NCBI RefSeq assembly: GCF_022213955.1
Contig: NZ_JAKNTW010000034.1
Location: forward strand, 1 to 64,000
Length of the DNA stretch: 64,000 nucleotides
Direction of reading: 5' to 3'
DNA from: Dolomitihabitans soli
Lineage (GTDB): Bacteria > Actinomycetota > Actinomycetes > Streptosporangiales > Streptosporangiaceae
The notes under the pieces are model-generated. The model was not told the origin of the DNA, searched no databases, and saw only the letters and a list, made by a program, of their open reading frames with translations. The translations under genes and the position numbers were made by a program. Positions 7,263 to 15,062 of this stretch are shown here, piece by piece. Every line of letters starts with the position of its first letter. Within the stretch, counting starts at the first letter, position 1.

Positions 7263-7414
7263 GAACAGTCAGCGCAGATCTGCGCGAATGGCGGGCAGCC
7301 TCCGTCACAGCGGTACGCCCGGTAATAGTTCCCCTTGATGCACTTGAAGGCCAGCGGCACTCGACGGCCGCCGCGTTCTCCTGGGTACGACCAGACTCCG
7401 GTCGCTGAGCTTTC
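7259..7414 (-). pseudogene. Third cysteine-rich open frame, possible degenerate precursor
   Basis: A leftward open frame of 51 codons without a clear start ends FKCIKGNYYRAYRC, then DGGCPPFAQICADCS and stop. Five cysteines fall in the last 27 residues. Its stop codon overlaps the SARP stop through a shared CTAG. A GTG at about 7360 would give 33 residues but lacks a good ribosome site. It sits just past the terminator of the two-peptide operon. It may be a decayed precursor or the C-terminus of an unrelated secreted protein. Confidence 0.35.
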
Positions 7415-7426
7415 CTACCGCGTTCT

Positions 7427-7470
7427 AAGGGACCGCCCCCTGGCCGGCGCCTGCCAGGGGGCGGTCCCTT
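7427..7470. terminator. Strong bidirectional terminator
   Basis: Eighteen-base arms (AAGGGACCGCCCCCTGGC and its complement) enclose an 8-nt loop, followed on the plus strand by T-rich sequence. It lies eight bases past the last peptide gene and separates it from the SARP gene. Confidence 0.85.
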
Positions 7471-7477
7471 TACTTAC

Positions 7478-7663
7478 CTAGGCGCACTGCTTTCTCACGT
7501 AGACCGAGCAGTCGCTCCTCCAGCATGTGTAGTAAGCGCAACAGATGCTGCCGGTGCAGCTCGTGTTGGTGAGAACGCAACGTGCGGTGCATGCGGCCTG
7601 CGCGTCGCCGGCCGGTACGACGAAGGCGACGATCCGGTCCGCCAAGGCGGTGATGGATTTCAC
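7478..7663 (-). CDS. Cysteine-rich precursor peptide 2
   Basis: This is a 61-residue peptide starting at the GTG at 7663, with GAGAAGG eight bases upstream. The leader (about 1-23) is ITALADRIVAFVVPAGDAQA, and the core begins ACTARCV. It contains eight cysteines (C-x3-C, C, CC, C, C, C) within 36 residues. The leader shares DRIV and the A-x-A|AC junction with the neighbouring peptide. The A-x-A motif suits a type I (S26) signal peptidase, and one is encoded in the same operon, but the leader lacks a long hydrophobic core. It is probably exported by the adjacent ABC protein. The function, antimicrobial or signal, is unknown. Confidence 0.7.
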   Translation of the reverse strand: MKSITALADRIVAFVVPAGDAQAACTARCVLTNTSCTGSICCAYYTCWRSDCSVYVRKQCA

Positions 7664-7687
7664 CTGTCCCACCTTCTCTCCGTCGAG

Positions 7688-7849
7688 TTACTCGCACATG
7701 GTGACCGTGCGGTATGTGCAGTTGGAGTAATAGCACCTCATCTTGTAGCACCCGGTGTTCGGGTCGTAGCTGATCTGCACGCACCTCGGGGTGCACGCCG
7801 CGTCAGCCTTGACCGTGGGAATCAACCGGTCGATGAGCTTGTCCAGCAT
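7688..7849 (-). CDS. Cysteine-rich precursor peptide 1
   Basis: The 53-residue peptide opens MLDKLIDRLIPTVKADA, an amphipathic leader, and the core runs from ACTPRCV to the C-terminal CE with six cysteines. An ideal ribosome site, AAAGGAGGTGA, precedes the ATG at 7849. The TGA in that site is the stop codon of the ABC transporter, so the peptide is translationally coupled to it. The core motif AC-T-x-R-C-V and the A-x-A junction are shared with precursor 2. I do not recognise the family. Confidence 0.75.
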   Translation of the reverse strand: MLDKLIDRLIPTVKADAACTPRCVQISYDPNTGCYKMRCYYSNCTYRTVTMCE

Positions 7850-7856
7850 TCTGTCT

Positions 7857-9716
7857 TCACCTCCTTTCTGTCTCGGGTTCACTGAACGCGGTTTCACGGG
7901 AGGCCGTCTCGTGATATCCGCGGGCTTGTAGGCGGAAGAGGCGGGCGTAGATGCCGTCCACCGCCATGAGGTCGTCGTGGCTTCCCCGCTCGGCGACGCC
8001 CCCGTCCTTCAGGACGATGATCAGGTCGGCGTCCCGCACCGTGTTCAGCCGGTGGGAGATGAGCAGGCTGGTCTGGCCCGCGCGGTGGTGGCGCATCCGG
8101 GCGTGCACGTCGGCCTCGGCTTCGGGATCGAGACCGGAACTCGGTTCGTCGAGGATCATCAAGTCCCGTCCGTCGCGGAGGAAGGCTCTGGCCAGGGCGG
8201 TTCGCTGCCACTGGCCGCCGGAGAGCACGACACCGGTCGAGGAGTCCTCGCGGTCCTCCTCGCTGGAGAACATCCGGGTGAGCAGCGTGTCGTAGCCGCG
8301 GGGAAGGGCCGCCAGCAGCTCGTCCACCCCGGCCCTTCGCGCGGCGGCGCGGATCCGGTTCAGGTCGTCACGGGCACCGACGTCTCCCACGCCGATGTTG
8401 TCGCGGGCGGAGAAGTCGTAGGCCATGTGGTCTTGGAAGACGCCGCTGATCCGCTCCCGCAGCGCCTCCGGCCGGACGTCGCGCAGGTCGACTCCGTCCC
8501 AGAGGATCGCTCCCCGGCTCGGGTCGTAGAACCGGCAGAGCAGTTTGACGAGCGTGCTCTTGCCCGCGCCGTTGAGCCCGACCAGCGCCACGCCCGCGCC
8601 GTACGGGATGAACAGGTCGACGCCGCGCAGGATCCAGGGATGGTCGTCGCTGTAGCGGAACCACACGTCGCGCAGTTCGATCCCCCGGCGCAGCGGCGGC
8701 AGCGGCGCGGGGCCGGCCGGCGCGACGAGGTCGGGCTCGGCCCTGACCACCGCCACGTAGTGGCCGAAGAGCCGCAGGTTGTGATCGGTGGTCGCGATGC
8801 CATTGATCAGGGTGTCGAGCCCGCCCTGGATGGCGACGACGGCGACGGTGAACATCGACACGTCCCCGACGGTGAGTGTGCCGGTCCGGGCCGCGGCTAT
8901 GGCCCAGACGAGCCCGCCCCCGGCCACCACAGCGGACAGCAGGGCGAGCGCCCCCTCCGCCGACAGCTCCTTGCGGTCCATCCGCTGCTTGCCCGCGTGA
9001 GCCGTTGCCAGCTCGGCCATGAGACGGCCGCGCAGGAATCCGCCCAGGTTGAAGAGCCTGATCTCCTTGGCCGCCTCGACCGTGCTGAGCAGGGTGCTGT
9101 AGAAGAACTGCCGTCGCTCCGCCGGGCCGATCTCCCACATCAAGGTCGTGCGCTGGCGGGACAGCTTCAGCTGCGCGATGAGTGCCGGTACGGCGGCGCT
9201 CAGCACGATCAGCGTCATGGTAGGACTGATCACCAGCACGGACCCGACGAAGCCGATCAAGGTGACGGCGGAGCGGACCAGGCCGAATGCCTCGGTGACG
9301 ATGCCATCGGCCCTGGACGTCCCCTCCTGGGCCAGGCGCAACCGGTCGAGGAAGCGCGGATCCTCGAAAGGCCGGAGCCCGGGAAACCGTGCCGTGGCCG
9401 CGAAGAGCCGGTCCGTCGTGGTGGCCGCCATGGCGCGGCCGATCTGGCTGCCGAGGTACCGCGAACAGTGCGGCAGGATCGCGGCGGCGACGCCGGTACC
9501 GGCCAGCCCCGCGGCGAGGCCCAGCAGATCGGCCAGGGAGGCCGCCCCGGTGAGGCCGTCGATGACCAGCTTGGTCAGCCAGGCCACCGCGACCGGTGCC
9601 GTGGCCGTGCCCAGCAGGATGACCGCGTACCCGATCATGGGACCGGCTGCGCTGCTCCAGCCGGTCGCCGCAGCCTCACGCGCGGAGGCGGTCAGGCGCA
9701 CCCCGTCAACGGCCAT
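7857..9716 (-). CDS. ABC transporter, fused membrane and ATPase domains
   Basis: The 619-residue protein has an N-terminal six-helix exporter domain (about 1-330) and an ATPase domain with Walker A GLNGAGKST, signature LSGGQWQR and Walker B LMILDEPSSGLD. It resembles half-transporters that export peptides or modified peptides. It lacks an N-terminal C39 peptidase, so leader removal must be done by another protein, plausibly the S26 enzyme upstream. ATG 9716 lies inside the end of the peptidase gene (11-base overlap), which implies coupling. The likely substrate is the two cysteine-rich peptides. Confidence 0.9.
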   Translation of the reverse strand: MAVDGVRLTASAREAAATGWSSAAGPMIGYAVILLGTATAPVAVAWLTKLVIDGLTGAASLADLLGLAAGLAGTGVAAAILPHCSRYLGSQIGRAMAATTTDRLFAATARFPGLRPFEDPRFLDRLRLAQEGTSRADGIVTEAFGLVRSAVTLIGFVGSVLVISPTMTLIVLSAAVPALIAQLKLSRQRTTLMWEIGPAERRQFFYSTLLSTVEAAKEIRLFNLGGFLRGRLMAELATAHAGKQRMDRKELSAEGALALLSAVVAGGGLVWAIAAARTGTLTVGDVSMFTVAVVAIQGGLDTLINGIATTDHNLRLFGHYVAVVRAEPDLVAPAGPAPLPPLRRGIELRDVWFRYSDDHPWILRGVDLFIPYGAGVALVGLNGAGKSTLVKLLCRFYDPSRGAILWDGVDLRDVRPEALRERISGVFQDHMAYDFSARDNIGVGDVGARDDLNRIRAAARRAGVDELLAALPRGYDTLLTRMFSSEEDREDSSTGVVLSGGQWQRTALARAFLRDGRDLMILDEPSSGLDPEAEADVHARMRHHRAGQTSLLISHRLNTVRDADLIIVLKDGGVAERGSHDDLMAVDGIYARLFRLQARGYHETASRETAFSEPETERR

Positions 9717-10137
9717 GCTGCGCCTCCATCTTCCTGACGGTGACGGCCTGGAGGTCGTCGGCGTGGAAGAAGCCGTGCTCGCGGGAGTCGAAGCTGACCT
9801 CGGTGTTGTCACCGATCAGGACGAACCTGCCGGCCGGGACGACGTCGTCGGCGACGACCTTCCGTACCTGCTCCGGGACCGGATCGCCGGGCAGGGCGGC
9901 GACACGTTTGATCAGGAATTTGCCGCCGGTCGGGAAAGGGCTCGAGACGACGGCGATCTGCCCGTTACGCAGCGCCGCCAGGTCCGTGCGCCGGGACAGG
10001 AGCCGCTCCCCATGGGTCAGCGCCGGGGCCATGCTGTCGCCGCAGACGCGGATCACCAGGTACGTCGCGCGCAGCCGTACGGCCAGCAGGGCCAGACCCG
10101 CGAGCCCGCACGCCGCCGCGAGGAGCGCCCAGCTCAC
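9706..10137 (-). CDS. S26 family signal peptidase
   Basis: The 143-residue protein has one N-terminal membrane helix (about 3-22). The catalytic Ser is in CGDSMAPAL (about 35), and the general-base Lys is in FLIKRVAALPGD (about 77). A C-terminal GDN motif with SFDSREHGFF follows. It is shorter than housekeeping SipS-type enzymes. GTG at 10137 overlaps the thioredoxin stop by four bases. Its place between thioredoxin and exporter genes suggests it cleaves the A-x-A leaders of the two peptides. Confidence 0.88.
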   Translation of the reverse strand: MSWALLAAACGLAGLALLAVRLRATYLVIRVCGDSMAPALTHGERLLSRRTDLAALRNGQIAVVSSPFPTGGKFLIKRVAALPGDPVPEQVRKVVADDVVPAGRFVLIGDNTEVSFDSREHGFFHADDLQAVTVRKMEAQHGR

Positions 10138-10646
10138 AGCGCCTTGACTTCGGTGGGCAGGGTGTGACCGCTGCTGACGACCGTGTCCCCGGAGTCGATC
10201 GTGATGACCGTCGGGTATCCGTTGACCTTGAACGCCGTCTGGAGGGGTCCCTGGGGCGCCTCCGTGACGACACGTGCCACCTCCGCGAGCTGTTCGATGT
10301 CGGCTGCCGTGTCCTCACCGGGGACGGCGACGACCACGGCGAGCACGGCGTCCGACGTGTCGCGTGCCCGCTCCACGAAGAGCGGGAGCAGGTCCTTGCA
10401 GGGCTGGCAGCCCTGGGAGAAGAAGCCGACCAGCGCGGGTGTGCCCAGGAGTTCGCCGGAGATCGGCTCGCCGCTCGTGGTCGTGGCGGCGAACTGCGGG
10501 ACCCTCGCGCCGGGCGAGAGGCCTTCCGCGGGCATCGACGGCGGCAAGCTCTGCTTGCGCAGCCGGCGGATCACGCCGACGGTCAGCAGCATGTTCACCA
10601 TGCACAGCAGACCGACCAGCACGACCGCGGCGACCAGGTACTGCAT
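10134..10646 (-). CDS. Membrane-anchored thioredoxin-like (TlpA/MauD-type) protein
   Basis: The protein has 170 residues with an N-terminal membrane helix (YLVAAVVLVGLLCMVNMLL) and an extracytoplasmic thioredoxin fold. The redox motif is CQPC (about 79-82), preceded by ALVGFFSQG and followed later by the cis-Pro segment NGYPTV. It would reduce or isomerise disulfides outside the membrane. The start at 10646 is chosen for GGGGAGA at proper spacing. It is coupled to the S26 gene. In this operon the obvious clients are the cysteine-rich peptides. Confidence 0.88.
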   Translation of the reverse strand: MQYLVAAVVLVGLLCMVNMLLTVGVIRRLRKQSLPPSMPAEGLSPGARVPQFAATTTSGEPISGELLGTPALVGFFSQGCQPCKDLLPLFVERARDTSDAVLAVVVAVPGEDTAADIEQLAEVARVVTEAPQGPLQTAFKVNGYPTVITIDSGDTVVSSGHTLPTEVKAL

Positions 10647-10805
10647 CACACTCTCCCCGTTCTGTCCATGAACATCTCGGCGATGTCGTCGAAGGCGATG
10701 AACACGCCCGCCCCCGGCCAGCCCTGCCGGTATCGCGGCAACGGCGAACACGGCCCCGATCAGGACCTGGCACGTGACGAGCAGGAGATCTACGATCCGG
10801 ATATT
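10647..10805 (-). pseudogene. MauE-like redox membrane protein remnant
   Basis: A frame without a start codon reads LLLVTCQVLIGAVFAVAAI, which fits the first membrane helix of MauE/DoxX-type partners of MauD. In a second frame, FIAFDDIAEMFMDRTGRV ends with a TGA overlapping the thioredoxin ATG. Only about 53 codons remain of a gene normally around 150-190 codons. An internal deletion with a frameshift explains both pieces. The operon's quinone-linked redox partner has therefore probably been lost. Confidence 0.55.
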
Positions 10806-11010
10806 TCATGACCCCGCTAGCACGGCCCTCGCGCGCCGCTAGCCCGGCCGGATCAGGCCGCGGTGGGGCCGGAGCTGCTCATCCCGGGACCTGAGCGCCG
10901 GTTCGAGGACGAGCGATGGCAATACCGGCTGTTAGCCGCGAACCAGCTGAAGTCATCTTTCTGTTCGCAACCTTGCAAAAATCGGTAATCCCAATCAGGA
11001 TGAAAAGCCA

Positions 11011-11712
11011 ATGAGATCGGCTAACGGGCGCCCTCGCGCCTTCCCCTTTTACATCGTGTGCGACGTATCGCATTCGATGCACGCCGCGCGTGAGGACGGA
11101 CGGCCCACCCCCTTCGAGGTTCTCTCCGACTGTGTGAGTGAGCTGCTTTTCGAGCTGGAGGCGGGCGATCCCGGCGTCAGTGAGGCCGCGCATGTCGCCG
11201 TGGTGTCCTTCTCCGACAAGGTCGAGCTGGTGCTTCCGCTGACCAGGCCGTGCGACGCGATCCGGGTTCCGGCCCTGAAACCCGGCAGGCAGACGAATTA
11301 TCTGGCGGTCTTCAGCGAGCTCGTGAAGATCATTGAGAAGGATTACCGGAAGCTGTCCAAGCAATTCGACGTGCGGGCGCCGGTCGTCTTCTTCATCACG
11401 GACGGCGAGCCGTACATTGGCGAAAACCATCAGGACGTCGAGATCTGGGCGCCCGCGCGCGACCGGCTGGCGAGCCTTCACCCGGCGCCGTACATCGTGG
11501 CGCTCGGATTCGGGACGGTGCAGGAGGACACCCTGCGGCGGGTCGCCACCTCCCTCCGGGGCGAAGTGCTGGCCTTCGCGGGCGAGATCGCGACAGGGGC
11601 GGCCACCGTGCTGCACGGCATCGCGCAGGCCGTCTCGGACAGCATCAGCGCCTCGGTCAACAGGAACACGACCGTTCTGCGTGGACCCGGCGGAATGCGG
11701 CAGCTGAGATGA
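11011..11712 (+). CDS. VWA domain protein (TerY-like)
   Basis: The 233-residue protein is a single von Willebrand A domain with a MIDAS metal site (DVSHSM near 18-23, a Thr in GRQTNY and ITDGEP near 131). It has no signal peptide and is cytoplasmic. Its size and partners (PP2C phosphatase and kinases directly downstream) match the TerY-P signalling triad described for tellurium-resistance-associated systems. The stop overlaps the next start by four bases. Confidence 0.88.
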   Translation: MRSANGRPRAFPFYIVCDVSHSMHAAREDGRPTPFEVLSDCVSELLFELEAGDPGVSEAAHVAVVSFSDKVELVLPLTRPCDAIRVPALKPGRQTNYLAVFSELVKIIEKDYRKLSKQFDVRAPVVFFITDGEPYIGENHQDVEIWAPARDRLASLHPAPYIVALGFGTVQEDTLRRVATSLRGEVLAFAGEIATGAATVLHGIAQAVSDSISASVNRNTTVLRGPGGMRQLR

Positions 11713-12797
11713 TCAGGGCGACGCTGGCGGGATTACTCCTGGTTATCGGATTCGGCCCGGTGGCAGCGAACCCTGGTCCGTCGCCGGAGCCGACGGTAAT
11801 GGTGACCATGACACCCGGTCCGCGGCAGGGCGGCGGGACGGCGTCGGGCTGGCCGCTGTGGATCCTGTTCGGCATCGCCGGCGGCGGCGCCGTACTCCTC
11901 GGGCAGTTGCTGCTCGGCCGCAGGACCCGCACCGCGGCCGACGGCAGAACGTCACTCGGTCCGCTCCCTCAGCCGCTGCCCGTCCTGCTGGCGGGCGGGG
12001 CGGACTCGCGCGCCCCGGGCGTCGCACTCGACGGGGGGATGCTCGCGCAGACCACGGTCCGCGCCGTGAGCATCCGCGGCCGGCGCCATCGATATCGCGG
12101 CGAACCCCTGCAGGATGCCTACGCCGTACGGCTGAGTGCGGACGGACGATGGGTCATCGCGGCCGTCGCTGACGGGCTGGGTAGCACGCTGCACGCCGAA
12201 CACGCCGCCGCGGTGGCCGTGCGCGCCGCCACGAACCTCTCCCTGACCCCCGACCCCGGCTGGCACGCGGTCTTCGCCACCGTCGCCGGGGAGGTCATGC
12301 GCGCCACCGCCCGGCTCGGCGGCCAGATCCCGCCGGCGACCACTGGCAGGCACAGCGCCGCAGCATCGAATCCGCCCGCCACGACGCTGACGATCGGGGT
12401 GGTCCCCGCGGACGGCAGGCGCGGGATCGCCGCCTGCGCGGTCATCGGGGACTCGCCGGCGCTGTGGCTCCATGACGGGATGTGGACCGAGATCTTCCCA
12501 CCTGACGGACAGCGACCGGGCAACGTCACGTCCGCCCTGCCGGAGGACCTCGGTGAGCTGCGCGAACGGCAGATCGATTGGGGGCCGGGTGATGTGCTCG
12601 TGCTGTGCAGCGACGGGTTCGGGACGGCCATGGGCGGCGGCGGCAGCGCGCTCGCCCAGCGGCTCGTCACATCGTGGAGTTCTCCGCCCGCGCTGCGCAG
12701 CTTCCTGCACGATGTGGATTTCCATCTGTCGACTTACGACGACGACCGGACCGTTCTGGCGTTGTGGGCGGGCCGTCACGACACGGCTGTCCTGTGA
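11709..12797 (+). CDS. Membrane-associated PP2C family phosphatase
   Basis: The 362-residue protein has an N-terminal hydrophobic segment, a Pro-rich linker, a second membrane helix (about 47-66) and a PP2C-like domain. Metal-binding motifs appear as DGLGS in the middle and LCSDGFG towards the end, followed by DDRTVL. It would dephosphorylate targets of the kinases downstream. It is translationally coupled to the vWA gene. Confidence 0.82.
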   Translation: MIRATLAGLLLVIGFGPVAANPGPSPEPTVMVTMTPGPRQGGGTASGWPLWILFGIAGGGAVLLGQLLLGRRTRTAADGRTSLGPLPQPLPVLLAGGADSRAPGVALDGGMLAQTTVRAVSIRGRRHRYRGEPLQDAYAVRLSADGRWVIAAVADGLGSTLHAEHAAAVAVRAATNLSLTPDPGWHAVFATVAGEVMRATARLGGQIPPATTGRHSAAASNPPATTLTIGVVPADGRRGIAACAVIGDSPALWLHDGMWTEIFPPDGQRPGNVTSALPEDLGELRERQIDWGPGDVLVLCSDGFGTAMGGGGSALAQRLVTSWSSPPALRSFLHDVDFHLSTYDDDRTVLALWAGRHDTAVL

Positions 12798-12818
12798 CAG
12801 GAGTGCGGCGGCAGAAAT

Positions 12819-13856
12819 ATGAATCCCCCAGATGTGGTCGAGGAAGCGGATCTGACGCCCCCCACGGACGCCGATGTCTACTACCTGCGCCCGGGCGGTC
12901 AGGCTCGCAGCCTGGCGCCGTGCGAGGTCAGCGGCGTCCCTGGCCGGTTTCTGTTCAAACGGTACGACGAGGAGACGCTGGCGGGGCTGGACGAGGACGC
13001 TCTGCTCGCCATGGTGCGCTGGAGGCGTGAACTTCCCCGGCAGGACCGGGCGACACTCGATCGGCTCTGTGCGTGGCCGGTCGCGGCGGTCCGGCACGAC
13101 CGGGTCACCGGTATCTTGATCAGACCCGCTCCCGAGCAGATGTTCACCGAGCTCAGCACCCGCCTGGCGCCGCGGCACCTGGATGAGCTCACCCGGTCGC
13201 CCGAGCGGGTGAAAGCCCTTCGCGACCACTACGGCACGCGCTACTACGAGCCGCCCTACAAGCTGGCCGTCCTCGGCCAGTTGCTCGTGACGGTGCAGTG
13301 GCTGCACGAGCAGGGCTATGTGGTGGGCGATCTGCAACTGCGCAACGCCGTCTTCACCATCGACCCGGCACCCGCGGTATACCTGCTGGACTGCGACTCC
13401 TGCCTGCCGGTCGGAGGCTGCGGTGCCTTGCCGGAGGTCGATCCCGAGCAGTGGAAACTCCCCCGTGAAGGCGGATTCACCCCGGAGTCCGACTATTACA
13501 AGTTCGCCTGGGCCGTCGTGCGGTGCCTCCAGGAGAGCGCCGAGGCGTGGTCGCTCGACGAGGCCGCGCTCGCCAGGGTCCTGCCATTGCGGCATCGCCG
13601 CCTGATAGGGCAGTGCCTGGACGGTGCACCGGAATCGGTGGACACCGCGCGATGGCGGTCGGCGGGCGAGTCGTGGCGATGGCTTGTCACTCCCGAACGC
13701 ATCTACGTCGAGACCGACTCCAACCTGCGTGAGGCGTGGCGGCGGGGGAAGTCCGCGGTCGGGGACGACTCGCGGGGTCGGCACCGGGGAATCGTGGTGC
13801 TGATCGTCGTCCTGGCGGCGATCGCCGTTGTCGTCGCGGTCACGTTGGGAGTCTGA
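12819..13856 (+). CDS. Atypical protein kinase with C-terminal membrane anchor
   Basis: The 345 residues resemble the kinase partner of vWA/PP2C triads. The catalytic loop is degenerate (VVGDLQLRNAVF in place of HRDLKPEN) and the metal motif is LLDCDSC. GRFLFKRYDEE could supply the ATP lysine. A single membrane helix ends the protein (IVVLIVVLAAIAVVVAVTL). Activity cannot be judged from the sequence. The next kinase starts at the base after its stop codon. Confidence 0.75.
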   Translation: MNPPDVVEEADLTPPTDADVYYLRPGGQARSLAPCEVSGVPGRFLFKRYDEETLAGLDEDALLAMVRWRRELPRQDRATLDRLCAWPVAAVRHDRVTGILIRPAPEQMFTELSTRLAPRHLDELTRSPERVKALRDHYGTRYYEPPYKLAVLGQLLVTVQWLHEQGYVVGDLQLRNAVFTIDPAPAVYLLDCDSCLPVGGCGALPEVDPEQWKLPREGGFTPESDYYKFAWAVVRCLQESAEAWSLDEAALARVLPLRHRRLIGQCLDGAPESVDTARWRSAGESWRWLVTPERIYVETDSNLREAWRRGKSAVGDDSRGRHRGIVVLIVVLAAIAVVVAVTLGV

Positions 13857-15062
13857 ATGAACACCGGCGAGCCACGGCGCATCGGGCCCTACGAGGTGCT
13901 CGGCTGCCTGGGTGTCGGCGGTCAGGGCACGGTCTACCTCGCGCAGGGCGAGGCGGGCAGGGTCGCGATCAAGGTGATCCACGCGCAGGGGGCAGCCGAC
14001 CCGAGGGCGCGCAGGCGGTTCGCGGACGAGGTGGCCTTCGCGTCGCGGGTGCCCAGGGCGTACACGGCGATGATCCTCGACGCCGACATCGACCGTGACC
14101 GGCCGTACATCGTGAGCGAATACGTGGAAGGCCCGTCGCTGCAGAAGCTCGTCGAAACGCACGGGCCGCTGTCGGGGTCCGCGCTTGAGCGCCTGGCGAC
14201 CTATACGGCCACCGCCTTGGCGGCGATCCATGGCGTGGGAGTCATCCACCTGGATTTCAAGCCCGCCAACGTCATCATCGGGCCGGACGGACCACGTGTC
14301 GTGGACTTCGGGGTCGCACGGGCCCTGGAGGCGACCGCCGCGATCACCACGACCGTGGGAACTCCCGGCTATCTCGCACCGGAGCAGGTCGGAGGGGTCG
14401 ACGCCGAAGCGGTTCCCCCCGCTGTAGGTCCCCCCGCCGATGTGCACGCGTGGGCGGGCACAGTGTATTTCGCCGCCACTGGCAAGGTGCCGTTCACGGG
14501 GAACAACGTGGCCGTCATCATCAACCGTGTCCTGACCGAGACCCCCGACGTGGGAGTGATATCCGAGCCGCTGCGTTCACTGATCGCCGACTGCCTCGCC
14601 AAGGAACCGGTGCGGCGGCCCGCCACCATGGAACTGCTCGGCCGTCTCGTGGGGCAGCAGTCGGAGACCGCGCAGGCGGCGGTGCCGCATACCGGGATCT
14701 TGCCGGAAATCCTCGGAACGCTGAAGGGGACCACCACGCTGGGCAGCGGGCCCGCGGCCGACATCGTGATCCACGGGGAGGGGATCGCCCCGGCGCACGC
14801 CACCGTCCGCAAGGTGAGCGCCGGCTACCGGCTGCATGACCACAGCAGCGGCCTGGGGACGTTCATCGACGGCCGCCCTGTTCTCTATGCGACCCTGCGA
14901 CCAGGTGATCGGTTCACGATCGGTACGGCGGTGCTCCGCCTCACCGAGGCGGGGGAGTTGGAGCGCGTACGGCTCGGCCGAATGTCCGCCGCGCGCTGGT
15001 GGCTGCTGATCTTCCTCATCGCGGCAGTGGCGCTGACGGTGATCGCCGTGGTCACGGGATAG
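13857..15062 (+). CDS. Ser/Thr protein kinase with FHA domain and C-terminal membrane helix
   Basis: The kinase domain spans about 10-260, with GVGGQGTVY, VAIKVI (Lys 39), catalytic loop HLDFKPANV (Asp 133) and DFG (150). The Arg of the usual HRD is Leu, so it belongs to the non-RD class. An FHA phosphothreonine-binding domain follows (about 293-360, with HATVRKV and GTFIDG). One membrane helix near the end (about 376-398) leaves only a few residues outside. The fusion of kinase and FHA suggests recruitment of phosphorylated partners such as the upstream pseudokinase. Confidence 0.9.
   Translation: MNTGEPRRIGPYEVLGCLGVGGQGTVYLAQGEAGRVAIKVIHAQGAADPRARRRFADEVAFASRVPRAYTAMILDADIDRDRPYIVSEYVEGPSLQKLVETHGPLSGSALERLATYTATALAAIHGVGVIHLDFKPANVIIGPDGPRVVDFGVARALEATAAITTTVGTPGYLAPEQVGGVDAEAVPPAVGPPADVHAWAGTVYFAATGKVPFTGNNVAVIINRVLTETPDVGVISEPLRSLIADCLAKEPVRRPATMELLGRLVGQQSETAQAAVPHTGILPEILGTLKGTTTLGSGPAADIVIHGEGIAPAHATVRKVSAGYRLHDHSSGLGTFIDGRPVLYATLRPGDRFTIGTAVLRLTEAGELERVRLGRMSAARWWLLIFLIAAVALTVIAVVTG

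Noticed and set aside
7977-9737. Long rightward open frame of 586 codons
   Set aside because: It is the antisense shadow of the ABC transporter, whose strand has all ABC motifs and couples to its neighbours. The shadow protein is Gly/Arg/Gln-rich without any family feature.
11952-14447. Leftward open frame of 831 codons
   Set aside because: It lies opposite the PP2C and kinase genes, which have clear catalytic motifs. High GC gives long antisense frames.
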